Part shown: piece after piece, positions 40,370 to 50,859 of the stretch
How the letters are laid out: every line of letters begins with the position of its first letter
Numbering within the stretch: position 1 is the stretch's first letter
Origin: Mediterraneibacter faecis JCM 15917
GTDB lineage: Bacteria; Bacillota; Clostridia; Lachnospirales; Lachnospiraceae
Length of the DNA: 64,000 nt
Assembly: GCA_001312505.1 (NCBI GenBank)
Contig: BBDW01000004.1
Location: 124,001-188,000 of the forward strand
Direction of reading: 5' to 3'
The notes under the pieces: model-generated
The model's input: only the letters and a program-made list of their open reading frames with translations
Databases searched by the model: none
Told to the model about the DNA's origin: nothing
Position numbers and translations under genes: made by a program

Positions 40370-41501
40370 GTGGTTTTACTGGATGAACTGAAGTCAAGAC
40401 TGACTGCATATGAAGAACCGCTGAAAGATTTGAGGGATTCACTTTGACCTCGCTTCAAAGAAGCTTAGGATCGAAGAATTAGAAAAGAGACTGGAGGAAC
40501 CAGGATTCTGGGATGACCCGGAGGTTTCCCAGCATGTAATGAAAGAATTGAAAGGTCTTCAGGATTCTGTAAAAGAGATTGAAAAATTATTTACAGATTA
40601 TGAAGACATGCTTCTTCTGATTGAAATGAGTGCAGGAGAAGACGAGGAGCAGGAAGCCGCAGAAGAGATTGAAGAGGAACTTGGAACATTTGAGGAAGTC
40701 TTTGAGAAACTGCGAATCAGCACACTTCTGATCGGACCGTATGATGCAGATAATGCAATCGTGACACTTCACGCAGGTGCGGGCGGTACAGAGGCAATGG
40801 ACTGGACAAGTATGCTCTATCGTATGTACAGCCGCTGGGCTGAAAAGAGAGGATATGAAGTCGAGGTGCTGGACTATCTGGAAGGAGATGTAGCAGGTAT
40901 CAAGGGAGTTACTTTTGAGGTTAAGGGAGAAAATGCTTATGGCTATCTCCGTTCCGAGAAAGGTGTACATCGTCTGGTACGTATTTCTCCATTTAATGCA
41001 AATGGAAAACGACAGACATCATTTGCATCCTGTGATGTAATTCCGGATATTGAAGAAGATATCGATATCGAGATCAACGACGATGATATCCGTGTCGATA
41101 CTTATCGTTCCAGTGGTGCCGGCGGACAGCATATCAATAAGACGTCATCTGCAATCCGAATCACACATCTTCCGACAGGAATTGTGGTTCAGTGTCAGAA
41201 TGAACGTTCCCAGCACATGAATAAAGATAAGGCGATGCAGATGTTGAAATCCAAACTGTATGTACTCAAACAGCAGGAACAGGCAGAGAAGATGTCAGAC
41301 ATCCGCGGAGAGGTTAGAGATATTAATTTCGGAAATCAGATCCGTTCTTATGTCATGCAGCCATATACACTTGTCAAGGATCACAGAACAAACGCAGAAA
41401 TCAGCAATGTAGGTGCAGTAATGGATGGAAATATTGATCCTTTTATTAACGCATATTTGAGCATGGATGCAGAAGCACAGAAAGGAAAGAAAGCAGAATG
41501 A
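40370..41501 (+). CDS. prfB: Peptide chain release factor 2, programmed +1 frameshift
   Basis: RF2 reads UGA and UAA stops. Codons 1-24 end at an in-frame TGA in the context ACTTTGACCT (40439-40448), with an AGGG Shine-Dalgarno-like stretch just upstream, the classic autoregulated +1 shift. After the shift the frame runs to 41501. The catalytic GGQ is in SSGAGGQHINK. SPF-type stop recognition (RISPFN) is present near residue 202. The start is taken as GTG 40370 behind AGAGGTG; ATG 40352 is possible. The stop overlaps the hom start (ATGATAA). Confidence 0.95.
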
Positions 41502-42720
41502 TAAATGTAGCAGTAATGGGATACGGTACAGTAGGATCAGGAGTTGTAGAGGTCCTCAGAACCAATGGTGAACTCATCAATGAAAGAGCTCAGGATGTGA
41601 TAAATGTAAAATACGTTCTGGATCTCAGAGATTTTCCGGGTGATCCGGTAGAAGAGATTCTGACACATGATTTCGAGACAATCGTAAATGATGCAGAAGT
41701 AGACATTGTTGTTGAGACAATGGGAGGTATAGAGCCTGCTTATACATTTGTAAAACGTTGTCTGGAAGCAGGTAAGAACGTTGCTACATCCAACAAAGCT
41801 CTGGTAGCAAAACATGGAGCAGAACTTCTTGAGATTGCTCGTGACAGAAGTATCAATTTTATGTTTGAAGCAAGTGTTGGTGGGGGGGGTATCCCAATCA
41901 TTCGTGCACTGAATTCCTCTCTGACAGCAGATAGAATCGACGAAGTGACGGGAATCCTGAATGGAACAACAAACTATATGTTGACAAAGATGTTCTTTGA
42001 GAGTGCTGATTATGATGAGGTGCTCAAAGAGGCGCAGGAGAAAGGATACGCGGAGCGTAATCCGGAAGCAGATGTCGAGGGACATGATGCGTGTAGAAAG
42101 ATTGCGATTCTGACATCTCTGATCGCAGGACAACATGTGGATTTTGAGACAATCCATACAGAAGGAATCACAAAGATCACAACAGAAGATATGAAGTATG
42201 CCAAGACGATGGATATGGCAATCAAGCTGCTTGCATCCAGTAAAAGAGAAGGGGGGGAATCTTTCTCTGCAATCGTTGCACCGATGCTTCTTTCCAAGAA
42301 TCATCCGCTGTGTAATGTGAATGATGTATTTAATGCAATTTTTGTTCGTGGAAATATGCTTGGTGATGCAATGTTCTACGGAAGTGGAGCGGGTAAGCTT
42401 CCGACAGCAAGTGCTGTAGTTGCAGATGTTGTAGATGCTGCAAAGCACCTTCACAGAACTGTTGTAACAAGATGGGAGAGTAACACACTCGAACTTGTTC
42501 CGAATGCGGATGCGAAGAGAAGATTCTTCGTCAGAATTCATGGAGAAGAATCTGTACTCAAATCCCGTGTGGACGAAGTGTTCGGACAAGTTGAATTTGT
42601 CAAAGCAGATGATGTCGAGGGAGAATTCGCTGTTATCACAGGCGAGATGACCGAGGCGGAGTATGCACAGAAGCAGAAGAGATGCCGGAAGTTGTGAAGA
42701 TGATCCGTATGGCAGATTAA
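41498..42720 (+). CDS. hom: Homoserine dehydrogenase, frame broken at the C-terminus
   Basis: Oxidoreductase of the threonine/methionine branch, about 407 residues. The NAD(P) loop MGYGTVGSGV (7-16), TSNKALVAKHG, GILNGTTNYML and the catalytic-region Lys near the middle are intact, and an ACT regulatory domain forms the C-terminus. One G seems lost near 42672; restoring it changes the end from QKRCRKL to a natural EEMPEVVKMIRMAD and moves the stop to 42720. G runs at 41882-41889 (8) and 42251-42257 (7) give SVGGGGIP and REGGES. Confidence 0.93.
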
Positions 42721-42805
42721 TTTGTATTTGCTTCATTGGATTCTGAAAGTATAGTAGAAAGAGCCAGAGCAGGTACCACATATGGTAACTGTCCTGGCTC
42801 TTGTG

Positions 42806-43294
42806 TTACATACGGCTCAGTGTATTGTTATGGTACGCAGAACTAAAGGTAACGTCCTCTCCCAGCCATTGAGGTGCGGGATAGGTGTTAGCTGTTTCTT
42901 CGTCCGGGAATTCGATTTCGGCGAGAATCAGTGGAGCAAGGTCATCATGGAAGATATCTAATTCAAGAAAAAGCGGAGTGGAACAGAAGTCTGCGTTTTC
43001 CGGGCAGACACAACTCATAGGAATGACATAGCGTGTTTTATGAATGATGCGTCCGTCGACTTTTTCTTTTAGATGCTTATAACTTTCTTTGGTAAGAGGA
43101 AGGTTATATTCTTCACGGGCCATAAGCCCCCCCTTGGATTTGTAGGTGAGAACATAATCGTCATCCTCTCTGCGTATCCTTACGACAGGAGCAGTGCATA
43201 AGTAGCCTTGTTCCAGCTCTTTGTGTGGATAATCGAAAGGAGAAAATGGCAGTTCTTCAAGCTTTTGTATTAAAAATTTGCGTTCTATTTCCAT
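42806..43294 (-). CDS. CYTH domain protein
   Basis: About 162 residues. The ExExK signature EIERKF opens the protein, and the alternating charged strands (VRIRREDDDYVLTYK, EEYNLPL, EIEFPDEE) match the triphosphate tunnel metalloenzyme fold. Such proteins act on inorganic triphosphate or polyphosphate-like substrates. The ATG at 43294 has AGGAGG nine bases upstream, so the longer upstream reading is discarded. A 7-C run (43127-43133) gives SKGGLMA. Confidence 0.88.
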   Translation of the reverse strand: MEIERKFLIQKLEELPFSPFDYPHKELEQGYLCTAPVVRIRREDDDYVLTYKSKGGLMAREEYNLPLTKESYKHLKEKVDGRIIHKTRYVIPMSCVCPENADFCSTPLFLELDIFHDDLAPLILAEIEFPDEETANTYPAPQWLGEDVTFSSAYHNNTLSRM

Positions 43295-43343
43295 AACTAA
43301 ATATTCCTCCTGGTGTTGATTAGTTATACTATAATAATATGAA

Positions 43344-43553
43344 GTGAGTGTCAAAAGTAAATTTTGCCACTCACTGATGTAACCTGATTGCTCCATTGCT
43401 ATGCAATTCCCACAATCCTCGAATACCTCAAACTTCCATAAAATGGCGTGTTCACACCATTTTTATTCCGTTTTCGGTGTTCGGCGTGTCAATAAGTATA
43501 AATTGCTTATTTGTGCGAGCACAAACGCAATTTATACTTTTGACACTTACATC
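43344..43553. repeat. MITE-like element, type C
   Basis: About 210 bp bounded by imperfect inverted repeats: GTGAGTGTCAAAAGTAAATT at the left matches the reverse complement of AATTTATACTTTTGACACTT at the right. Inside are an AAATGG-GTG/CAC-CCATTT hairpin and a long stem GTGTCAATAAGTATAAATTG with the right end. No coding frame. It fills the gap between the CYTH and DJ-1 genes. Confidence 0.7.
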
Positions 43554-43676
43554 ATAATACGTGAAATATAAAAAGGCAATGGTGAGATGAGTACTATCTT
43601 GACTTGACGAACGACTTATCCACGCAGTAAAATGAAATCATTGTTGAGATATCATCGGAAAGCGAGGAAGTATTGG

Positions 43677-44231
43677 ATGAAGAAAGTAGTTGTATTTTTA
43701 GCAGACGGTTTTGAAGAAGTAGAAGGTTTAACTGTAGTGGATCTTTTGAGAAGAGCAGGAGCGGTTGTAGAGACAGTTTCTGTTATGGGAAAACTGCAGA
43801 TTGACGGAGCACATGGAATACAGGTGGAAGCGGATGAATTGTTTGAGAAAGCATTTTTTGATGACGCAGAACTTCTTGTACTTCCGGGAGGTATGCCGGG
43901 AACACTGCATCTAAAAGAGCATAAAGGTTTGGCAGACTTACTTTGCAAGTTCAATGAAAAGGGAAAGAGAATCGCAGCAATCTGTGCAGCTCCGACAGTA
44001 TTCGGAGCACTTGGATTGTTGAAAGAGAAAGCAGCATGCTGTTATCCGGGGGGGATGGAAGAACAGCTGAATTGTAAAGAAGCAAAGTTCTGTTCCTTTG
44101 TCACAGATGGAAATATCACAACAAGCCGTAGTGTGGGAACAGCGATACCATTCGCACTGGAACTGATCCGTCAGCTTTTTGGCAATGAAAAAGCTTCTGA
44201 AATAGCAGAATCTATTGTATATGAGGAATAA
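43677..44231 (+). CDS. DJ-1/PfpI family protein
   Basis: 184 residues. The start MKKVVVFLADGFEEVE and the nucleophile elbow AAICAAPTVFG (Cys about 103) with TDGNITTSR are hallmarks of the DJ-1 class linked to oxidative stress or glyoxal repair. The ATG at 43677 with GAGGAAG upstream is chosen over an earlier in-frame ATG. A 7-G run (44048-44054) gives CYPGGMEE where DJ-1 proteins have CYPGxE. Confidence 0.9.
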   Translation: MKKVVVFLADGFEEVEGLTVVDLLRRAGAVVETVSVMGKLQIDGAHGIQVEADELFEKAFFDDAELLVLPGGMPGTLHLKEHKGLADLLCKFNEKGKRIAAICAAPTVFGALGLLKEKAACCYPGGMEEQLNCKEAKFCSFVTDGNITTSRSVGTAIPFALELIRQLFGNEKASEIAESIVYEE

Positions 44232-44318
44232 AATTAGAAAAAGTAGTCAGAAAAATGTAAAAAAACATGTAAAAGATATAGGAAAGTGGAAAAAACACTG
44301 GAAATATGAGACTTTATA

Positions 44319-44327
44319 TGCTATACT
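44319..44327 (+). promoter_or_regulatory. Extended -10 promoter of tig
   Basis: TGCTATACT, an extended -10 element, with TGGAAA 17 bp upstream as a weak -35 (44299-44304). The tig start is 85 bp downstream. Confidence 0.55.
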
Positions 44328-44411
44328 GTTTCAATGACTGCGAATGTATACTTTTAAGAAATTAATTCGTTCGATAAGTAAAGAATTTGCTTATAAACAA
44401 GGAGGAAGAAA

Positions 44412-45701
44412 ATGAGTTTACAGGTAGAAAAATTAGAGCATAATATGGCAAAGCTGACAATCGAAGTTTCAGCTGAAGAAGTAGAGAAGGCACTGCAGGC
44501 AGCTTACTTAAAAGAGCGCAGCAAAATCAGCCTTCCAGGATTCCGTAAAGGAAAAGTTCCGCGTCAGATGATCGAGAAGATGTACGGACCGGAAGTATTT
44601 TATGATGAGGCAGCAAACCGCATGATCTCTGAGGCATATGCAAAAGCATATGATGAGAGTGAACTTGAGATTGCTTCCCAGCCGACAATTGATATCGTTC
44701 AGCTTGAGAAGGGAAAATCATTCATCTTCACAGCAGAAGTTGCAGTTAAACCGGAAGTTAAACTTGGAGAGTACAAAGGACTTAAAGTTGACAAATACTC
44801 TACAAGAGTAACACAGAAGGAAGTTGACGAGGAAATTGAGAAAGTTCGTGAGCAGCATGCAAGAATCGTTGAGGTTACAGACAGAGCTGTAGCAGATAAA
44901 GATGATGTTACACTTGATTTTGAAGGATTTGTTGATGGTGTTGCATTCGAAGGTGGAAAAGGTGAGAACTATCCACTGACAATCGGATCTGGTTCTTTCA
45001 TTCCGGGATTCGAGGAGCAGCTGATCGGAGCTGAGATTGACAAAGAAGTAGAAGTTAAGGTTACATTCCCAGAAGATTATCATTCAGAAGATCTGAAGGG
45101 TAAAGAAGCTGTATTCAAATGCACAGTACATGCAATCAGAGCAAAAGAGCTTCCGGAAGTAGATGACGAGTTCGCATCTGACGTTTCCGAGAAGGCTGAG
45201 ACACTTGATGCTTACAGAGCAGAAGTAAAGGCTCAGATTAAAGAGCGTAAAGAGAACGAAGGAAAGGCTAAGAAAGAAGATCAGGCTGTAGAGCAGGCAG
45301 TTGCTAATGCAGAGATCGATCTTCCGGAACCAATGGTTGACCTTCAGGCTAAGCAGATGGCGGATGATTTTGCACGCCGCATTATGCAGCAGGGACTCAG
45401 CGTAGAGCAGTACTTCCAGTTCACAGGTCTCTCAGAAGAGAAGATGATGGAAGAGCTTAAGCCACAGGCTGAGAAGAGAATCAGAACAAGACTTGTTCTT
45501 GAAGCAATCGTAGCAGCAGAGAATATTGAAGTATCTGATGAGCGTCTTGATGAAGAGTTAGCTAAGATGGCTGAGTCTTACAAGATGGAAGTTGAGAAGC
45601 TGAAAGAGTTCATGGGTGAGAACGAGAAGAAGCAGATGAAAGAGGATATTGCAGTACAGGATGCAGTTACTCTGATCGTTGATGCATCTGTAGAAGGCTA
45701 A
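44412..45701 (+). CDS. tig: Trigger factor chaperone
   Basis: Ribosome-bound chaperone, 429 residues. The ribosome-binding signature is GFRKGKVPRQM (about 38-48), followed by the FKBP-like domain (DDVTLDFEGFVDG ... YPLTIGSGSFIPGFEEQLIGAE) and the helical arms. An AAGGAGG site precedes the ATG. First gene of the protein-quality cluster tig-clpP-clpX-lon-engB. Confidence 0.96.
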   Translation: MSLQVEKLEHNMAKLTIEVSAEEVEKALQAAYLKERSKISLPGFRKGKVPRQMIEKMYGPEVFYDEAANRMISEAYAKAYDESELEIASQPTIDIVQLEKGKSFIFTAEVAVKPEVKLGEYKGLKVDKYSTRVTQKEVDEEIEKVREQHARIVEVTDRAVADKDDVTLDFEGFVDGVAFEGGKGENYPLTIGSGSFIPGFEEQLIGAEIDKEVEVKVTFPEDYHSEDLKGKEAVFKCTVHAIRAKELPEVDDEFASDVSEKAETLDAYRAEVKAQIKERKENEGKAKKEDQAVEQAVANAEIDLPEPMVDLQAKQMADDFARRIMQQGLSVEQYFQFTGLSEEKMMEELKPQAEKRIRTRLVLEAIVAAENIEVSDERLDEELAKMAESYKMEVEKLKEFMGENEKKQMKEDIAVQDAVTLIVDASVEG

Positions 45702-45724
45702 TCATTTATTAGATTTCTTGAGAG

Positions 45725-45760
45725 GGTGCGCCTGTATATCAGGTGTGCCTTTTCTCTTTC
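45725..45760 (+). terminator. Terminator after tig
   Basis: GGTGCGCCTG pairs with CAGGTGTGCC (some G-U pairs) around a five-base loop, then a T-rich tail. Confidence 0.75.
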
Positions 45761-45877
45761 TATAAGAAGTGAGAGGATGAGGACTGATCCGGGAGTAAGG
45801 ATCAGAACAATAATTATGTGTTGCTGGCAATAACTATTGCAAATAGCGACAATCATATAGAAAAGGAAGGATAGCAT

Positions 45878-46459
45878 ATGAGTTTAGTACCTTATGTCAT
45901 TGAGCAGACAAGCCGCGGAGAGCGTTCCTATGATATTTATTCAAGACTTTTAAAGGAGCGTATCATTTTCCTCGGAGAAGAAGTAAATGATGTGTCAGCA
46001 AGCGTGATCGTTGCACAGCTTCTGTTCTTGGAGGCAGACGATCCGGATAAGGATATCCAGCTGTATATTAACAGCCCGGGAGGATCTGTAACAGCAGGTC
46101 TGGCAATCTACGATACAATGCAGTACATCAAGTGTGATGTTTCAACAGTATGTATCGGTATGGCAGCCAGCATGGGCGCATTCCTGCTTTCTGGTGGAAA
46201 GAAAGGAAAGAGATTTGCCCTTCCGAACGCTGAAATCATGATTCATCAGCCATCCGGTGGTGCACAGGGACAGGCAACAGAGATTCAGATTGCAGCAGAA
46301 CATATTCTTCGTACAAAGAAGAAATTGAATGAGATCCTGGCAGCAAATACAGGAAAGCCGCTGGAAGTGATCCAGCAGGATACAGAGCGTGACAATTTCA
46401 TGTCTGCAGAAGAGGCGAAAGAGTACGGTCTGATCGACGAAGTAATAGTAAACCATTAA
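45878..46459 (+). CDS. clpP: ATP-dependent Clp protease proteolytic subunit
   Basis: Serine protease of 193 residues that forms the ClpP tetradecamer. Catalytic Ser in [11 protein letters not shown] (about residue 98), His in MIHQPSGGA (about 123) and Asp in the TERDNF segment. A short propeptide region precedes [22 protein letters not shown] site precedes the ATG. It lies 22 bp before clpX, its ATPase partner. Confidence 0.96.
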   Translation: MSLVPYVIEQTSRGERSYDIYSRLLKERIIFLGEEVNDVSASVIVAQLLFLEADDPDKDIQLYINSPGGSVTAGLAIYDTMQYIKCDVSTVCIGMAASMGAFLLSGGKKGKRFALPNAEIMIHQPSGGAQGQATEIQIAAEHILRTKKKLNEILAANTGKPLEVIQQDTERDNFMSAEEAKEYGLIDEVIVNH

Positions 46460-46481
46460 TTGGTTATTGAGGTGACAGAAT

Positions 46482-47753
46482 ATGGCAGGAAAAAAGACTG
46501 AGGATATCGTAAGATGCTCGTTTTGTAATAAGACACAGTCCCAGGTTCGTAAGATGATCGCAGGACCGAACGGAACCTATATCTGTGATGACTGTGTTGC
46601 TATTTGTACCGAGATTATTGAGGAAGAATTAGATTTTAATGACAGAGCTGCACTTGACGATATTAATCTCCTGACACCGGAAGAGATGAAAGCTTTTCTG
46701 GACGAATATGTGATTGGACAGGATGAGGCGAAGAAAGTTCTTTCTGTTGCAGTTTACAATCATTATAAGAGAATTCTGGCAGAACAGGATCTTGGAGTAG
46801 AACTTCAGAAGAGTAATATCCTGATGCTTGGACCAACAGGATGTGGTAAGACACTTCTGGCACAGACACTTGCGAAAGTCCTGAATGTTCCATTTGCAAT
46901 CGCAGATGCTACAGCACTGACAGAGGCAGGATATGTAGGAGAGGACGTTGAAAATATTCTCCTTAAGGTGATTCAGGCAGCAGACGGAGACATCGAGCGT
47001 GCAGAACACGGAATCATTTACATTGATGAGATTGATAAGATCACAAGAAAATCAGAAAATCCATCCATTACACGAGATGTTTCCGGAGAAGGTGTTCAGC
47101 AGGCACTTTTGAAAATCATCGAAGGAACAGTTGCGTCTGTTCCACCGCAGGGCGGAAGAAAGCATCCACATCAGGAGTTGATCCAGATTGATACAACGAA
47201 CATCTTGTTTATCTGTGGTGGTGCTTTTGAAGGAATCGATAAGATCATTGAGACAAGAATCGATAGAAAATCAATCGGATTCAATGCAGAGATCGCATCA
47301 AAACATGAGTACGATATGGATGTACTTCTTCAGGAAGCGCTTCCACAGGATCTTGTAAAGTTTGGTTTGATCCCTGAGCTGGTCGGAAGACTTCCGGTGA
47401 CAGTATCATTGGATCTTCTGGATAAGGATGCATTGATACGCATTCTTACAGAGCCAAAAAGTGCGATCGTAAAACAGTATCAGAAGCTTCTGGAGTTGGA
47501 TGGCGTGAAGCTTGAATTTGATAAAGATGCTCTGTTAGAAATAGCAGAGACAACATTGAAGCGTAAGACAGGTGCGAGAGGTCTCCGTGCAATCATGGAG
47601 AATATCATGATGGATACGATGTTTACAGTACCGTCAGATAAGACAATCAAGGAATGCCGCATTACGAAGGAAGCGGTTCTTGGAGTGGAAGAACCGAAGT
47701 ATACTCGTGATAGTGAGGAAAGAAAATCATTCCTGACATCTGAGAGCAAATAG
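46482..47753 (+). CDS. clpX: ATP-dependent Clp protease ATPase subunit ClpX
   Basis: AAA+ unfoldase, 423 residues. The N-terminal zinc-binding domain has CSFCNK...CDDC. Walker A is [11 protein letters not shown] (about 115-125), Walker B IIYIDEID; pore loop GYVGED; ClpP-binding loop region and sensor 2 follow. It feeds substrates to the adjacent ClpP. A terminator-like hairpin separates it from lon. Confidence 0.96.
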   Translation: MAGKKTEDIVRCSFCNKTQSQVRKMIAGPNGTYICDDCVAICTEIIEEELDFNDRAALDDINLLTPEEMKAFLDEYVIGQDEAKKVLSVAVYNHYKRILAEQDLGVELQKSNILMLGPTGCGKTLLAQTLAKVLNVPFAIADATALTEAGYVGEDVENILLKVIQAADGDIERAEHGIIYIDEIDKITRKSENPSITRDVSGEGVQQALLKIIEGTVASVPPQGGRKHPHQELIQIDTTNILFICGGAFEGIDKIIETRIDRKSIGFNAEIASKHEYDMDVLLQEALPQDLVKFGLIPELVGRLPVTVSLDLLDKDALIRILTEPKSAIVKQYQKLLELDGVKLEFDKDALLEIAETTLKRKTGARGLRAIMENIMMDTMFTVPSDKTIKECRITKEAVLGVEEPKYTRDSEERKSFLTSESK

Positions 47754-47797
47754 TAACTGGATACAGGAATCCTGCAAACAGTTGCGGAGTATAAAAC

Positions 47798-47837
47798 GAG
47801 GCGGGAGTGATGGGAGTACCATCCTACCCGCCTTTTC
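47798..47837 (+). terminator. Terminator between clpX and lon
   Basis: GAGGCGGG pairs with CCCGCCTT, with an inner GGGAG/CATCCT pairing, followed by a four-T run. Confidence 0.75.
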
Positions 47838-47855
47838 TAACGAGGAGGAATTGAA

Positions 47856-50177
47856 TTGGACAACGAGACAAGAAGTCTCCCTATGGTTGCCTTAAGAGGA
47901 TTAACAATCATGCCGGAGATGATCGTTCATTTTGATGTGAGCAGAGAACGCTCCATCGCTGCAATTCAACAGGCAATGGTTGAAGAGCAGGAGATATTTC
48001 TGGTTGCCCAGAAATCAATAGAGACAGAGAACCCCGGACAGGATGATGTCTATGAGACTGGAACAGTTGCATCTGTGAAGCAGCTGATCAAGCTGTCAAA
48101 GAAAGTTGTAAGGGTTCTCGTGGAAGGAAAGAATCGTGCGGTTCTTAAGAAAATTGAAGAGACAGATCCTTATCTTCGTGCAGAAGTAGAAGTTCTGGAA
48201 GAACAGGAGATCACGATTCCGGATGATCTGAATGCGGAAGCAATGATGCGCGGATTGAAGGAAATTATTACAGAATATGCAGCAAAGAATGGAAAGATTT
48301 CCAAAGAATCTGTTGCAGAAATTCTTGATATTACTGATTTAAAACGTCTGGTAAATGAAGTGGCTGCGAATATTCCATTGAAGTACAAGGATCAACAGGA
48401 ACTTCTGGAAGAGCTGGATTTCTGGAGCAGATATGAGAAATTATCATTGAAGCTTGTGAATGAGATGCAGATCATGGAAATCAAAGAAGAACTTCAGAGA
48501 AAAGTAAAGAGCAAAGTAGATAAGCATCAAAAAGAATATCTTTTAAGAGAACAGCTGAAGGTGATTCGCGAGGAATTAGGTGAAGATACTACATTTTCAG
48601 ATGCAGATGAGTTCGAAGAAGCATGTAGCAAATTAGATGCACCGGAAGAAGTAAAAGAAAAGCTCCATAAGGAAATTGGACGGTTTAAGAACACGATCGG
48701 TTCTCAGGCAGAAAATGGAGTAATCCGTACTTATATTGAGACAATCCTGGAGATGCCGTGGAATAAACGTGCCGAAGATAATACAGATATTAACTATGCG
48801 AAAGAAGTTTTAGAGGCAGATCATTATGGATTGGAACAGGTGAAAGAAAGAATCCTGGAATTCCTGGCTGTCAGAACACTGACACAGAAGGGAGAAAGCC
48901 CGATTCTTTGTCTGGTGGGACCTCCGGGAACAGGTAAAACTTCTATTGCCAAGTCCCTGGCACGTTCTCTTAAGAAACCGTTTGTGCGCATTTCTTTAGG
49001 AGGAGTACGTGACGAGGCTGAGATCCGTGGTCATCGTAAGACGTATGTCGGAGCGATGCCAGGAAGAATTGCAAATGGAATTCGCACAGCAGGTGTGAAG
49101 AATCCGGTACTCCTTCTGGATGAGATTGACAAAGTAAGTACAGACTATAAAGGGGGGGATACGTTCTCTGCACTTTTGGAAGTACTAGACAGTGAGCAGA
49201 ACAGTAAGTTCCGCGATCATTATCTGGAAGTGCCACTGGATCTGTCAGAGGTTACATTTATTACAACAGCGAATACCTTACAGACGATTCCAAGACCACT
49301 CCTGGACAGAATGGAGATCATCGAGATTACAAGTTATACAGAAAACGAGAAACTTCATATTGCAATAGAACATCTGATTCCAAAGCAGCTGGAAAAGCAT
49401 GGGATTACAGACGAACAGCTCAGATTTAGCAAGAAAGCAATTTGGAAGATCGCACATAACTATACGAAAGAAGCAGGTGTTCGTCAGTTAGAACGTGAAA
49501 TCGGAAATATTTGCCGTAAGGCGGCGAAAGAGCTTCTTACAACCGAGAAAGAGAAGATTACTGTGACAGATAGAAATCTTCATAAATTCCTTGGAAAAGA
49601 GAAATATTCTTATCAGATGGCAAATGCAGCACCGGAGGTCGGTATCGTACGTGGACTTGCATGGACAAGTGTCGGAGGAGATACGCTTCAGATTGAGGTG
49701 AATGTAATGCCGGGTAAGGGAGAGATCATGCTGACAGGACAGCTTGGAGATGTAATGAAAGAGTCCGCCCGTGCCGGAATCAGTTATATTCGATCTGTAA
49801 GCAAAAAATATGCAATCGCAGAAGATTTCTTCGAGAAGCATGATATTCATGTGCACATTCCGGAAGGTGCAGTTCCGAAAGACGGACCATCAGCCGGAAT
49901 CACAATGGCAACAGCAATGCTTTCTGCTGTGACAGGCAAGAAAGTTCGCGCAGATCTTGCAATGACAGGAGAAATCACCTTGAGAGGTCGTGTGCTTCCG
50001 ATCGGAGGATTGAAAGAAAAACTTCTTGCTGCTAAAAATGCAGGAATACAGACCGTGCTTATTCCAAAAGAGAACACAGCAGATGTGGAAGAACTTTCTT
50101 CTGAAATTACAAAAGGATTGGAAATCATTCCGGTTGAGACAATGGAAGAAGTCTTAAAGAAAGCACTGACAAGATAA
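47856..50177 (+). CDS. lon: ATP-dependent protease Lon
   Basis: Soluble LonA-type protease, 773 residues. The N-terminal substrate domain runs to about 300. Walker A GPPGTGKTSIA is at about 351-361, Walker B VLLLDEIDK near 420. The protease dyad Ser is in PKDGPSAGITMA (about 675) and Lys in PIGGLKEKLLAA (about 718). The start is TTG 47856 behind GAGGAGG. A 7-G run (49152-49158) gives DYKGGDTFSALLEVLD, where Lon proteins have one Gly before Asp. Confidence 0.95.
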   Translation: MDNETRSLPMVALRGLTIMPEMIVHFDVSRERSIAAIQQAMVEEQEIFLVAQKSIETENPGQDDVYETGTVASVKQLIKLSKKVVRVLVEGKNRAVLKKIEETDPYLRAEVEVLEEQEITIPDDLNAEAMMRGLKEIITEYAAKNGKISKESVAEILDITDLKRLVNEVAANIPLKYKDQQELLEELDFWSRYEKLSLKLVNEMQIMEIKEELQRKVKSKVDKHQKEYLLREQLKVIREELGEDTTFSDADEFEEACSKLDAPEEVKEKLHKEIGRFKNTIGSQAENGVIRTYIETILEMPWNKRAEDNTDINYAKEVLEADHYGLEQVKERILEFLAVRTLTQKGESPILCLVGPPGTGKTSIAKSLARSLKKPFVRISLGGVRDEAEIRGHRKTYVGAMPGRIANGIRTAGVKNPVLLLDEIDKVSTDYKGGDTFSALLEVLDSEQNSKFRDHYLEVPLDLSEVTFITTANTLQTIPRPLLDRMEIIEITSYTENEKLHIAIEHLIPKQLEKHGITDEQLRFSKKAIWKIAHNYTKEAGVRQLEREIGNICRKAAKELLTTEKEKITVTDRNLHKFLGKEKYSYQMANAAPEVGIVRGLAWTSVGGDTLQIEVNVMPGKGEIMLTGQLGDVMKESARAGISYIRSVSKKYAIAEDFFEKHDIHVHIPEGAVPKDGPSAGITMATAMLSAVTGKKVRADLAMTGEITLRGRVLPIGGLKEKLLAAKNAGIQTVLIPKENTADVEELSSEITKGLEIIPVETMEEVLKKALTR

Positions 50178-50235
50178 AAAGATTGCTTCTGACAGCAGAT
50201 TGCAATAGAATAGAAAGAAAGGAGGAGTAAACGAC

Positions 50236-50859
50236 ATGGTCATTAAAAATATAAATCTGGAAACAGTTTGTGGAATCACAAGCGTTCTTCCGGAAAACGA
50301 TAAGCCTGAGATCGCATTTGCGGGAAAATCAAATGTAGGAAAATCATCACTGATTAATGCACTGATGAACCGTAAGTCTTATGCAAGAATTTCAGCAACA
50401 CCGGGAAAGACACAGACAATCAATTTCTATACGATTAATGAGGAAATGTATCTGGTCGATCTCCCAGGGTATGGATACGCAAAGGTTTCTGAGCAGGAAA
50501 AGATTCAGTGGGGGGGAAAACTGATCGAGCGTTATCTGCATACATCAAAACAGCTTAAGGCAGTATTCCTTTTGATCGATATCCGTCATGATCCATCTGC
50601 GAATGATAAAATGATGTATCAGTGGATCCTGGATCAGGGATATCAGCCAATCATTATCGCAACAAAGCTTGATAAGATTAAACGCAGTCAGGTACAGAAG
50701 CATATTAAAATGCTGAAGACAGGTCTGCAGCTTGTTCCTGGAACAAAAGTAATTCCATTCTCATCCCAGACAAAACAGGGAAGAGATGAGATTTGGGAAT
50801 TGATTGAGACAGAATATCTCGGATATGGAAATGACGAGGGGGCAGAGGATGACAAATAA
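50236..50859 (+). CDS. engB: Ribosome biogenesis GTPase EngB/YsxC
   Basis: GTPase of 207 residues needed for 50S assembly. G1 is GKSNVGKSS (about 30-38), G2 TPGKTQ, G3 DLPGYG, G4 TKLDK. A 7-G run at 50510-50516 gives QWGGKLIERYL, where relatives have a single residue after Trp. AAAGGAGGA precedes the ATG. Its last codons overlap the start of the next gene. Confidence 0.95.
   Translation: MVIKNINLETVCGITSVLPENDKPEIAFAGKSNVGKSSLINALMNRKSYARISATPGKTQTINFYTINEEMYLVDLPGYGYAKVSEQEKIQWGGKLIERYLHTSKQLKAVFLLIDIRHDPSANDKMMYQWILDQGYQPIIIATKLDKIKRSQVQKHIKMLKTGLQLVPGTKVIPFSSQTKQGRDEIWELIETEYLGYGNDEGAEDDK

Noticed and set aside
41537-42781. Long minus-strand reading frame of 414 codons over hom
   Set aside because: It lies antisense to a clear homoserine dehydrogenase, has Cys/His/Leu-rich composition typical of reversed coding sequence, and no ribosome site.
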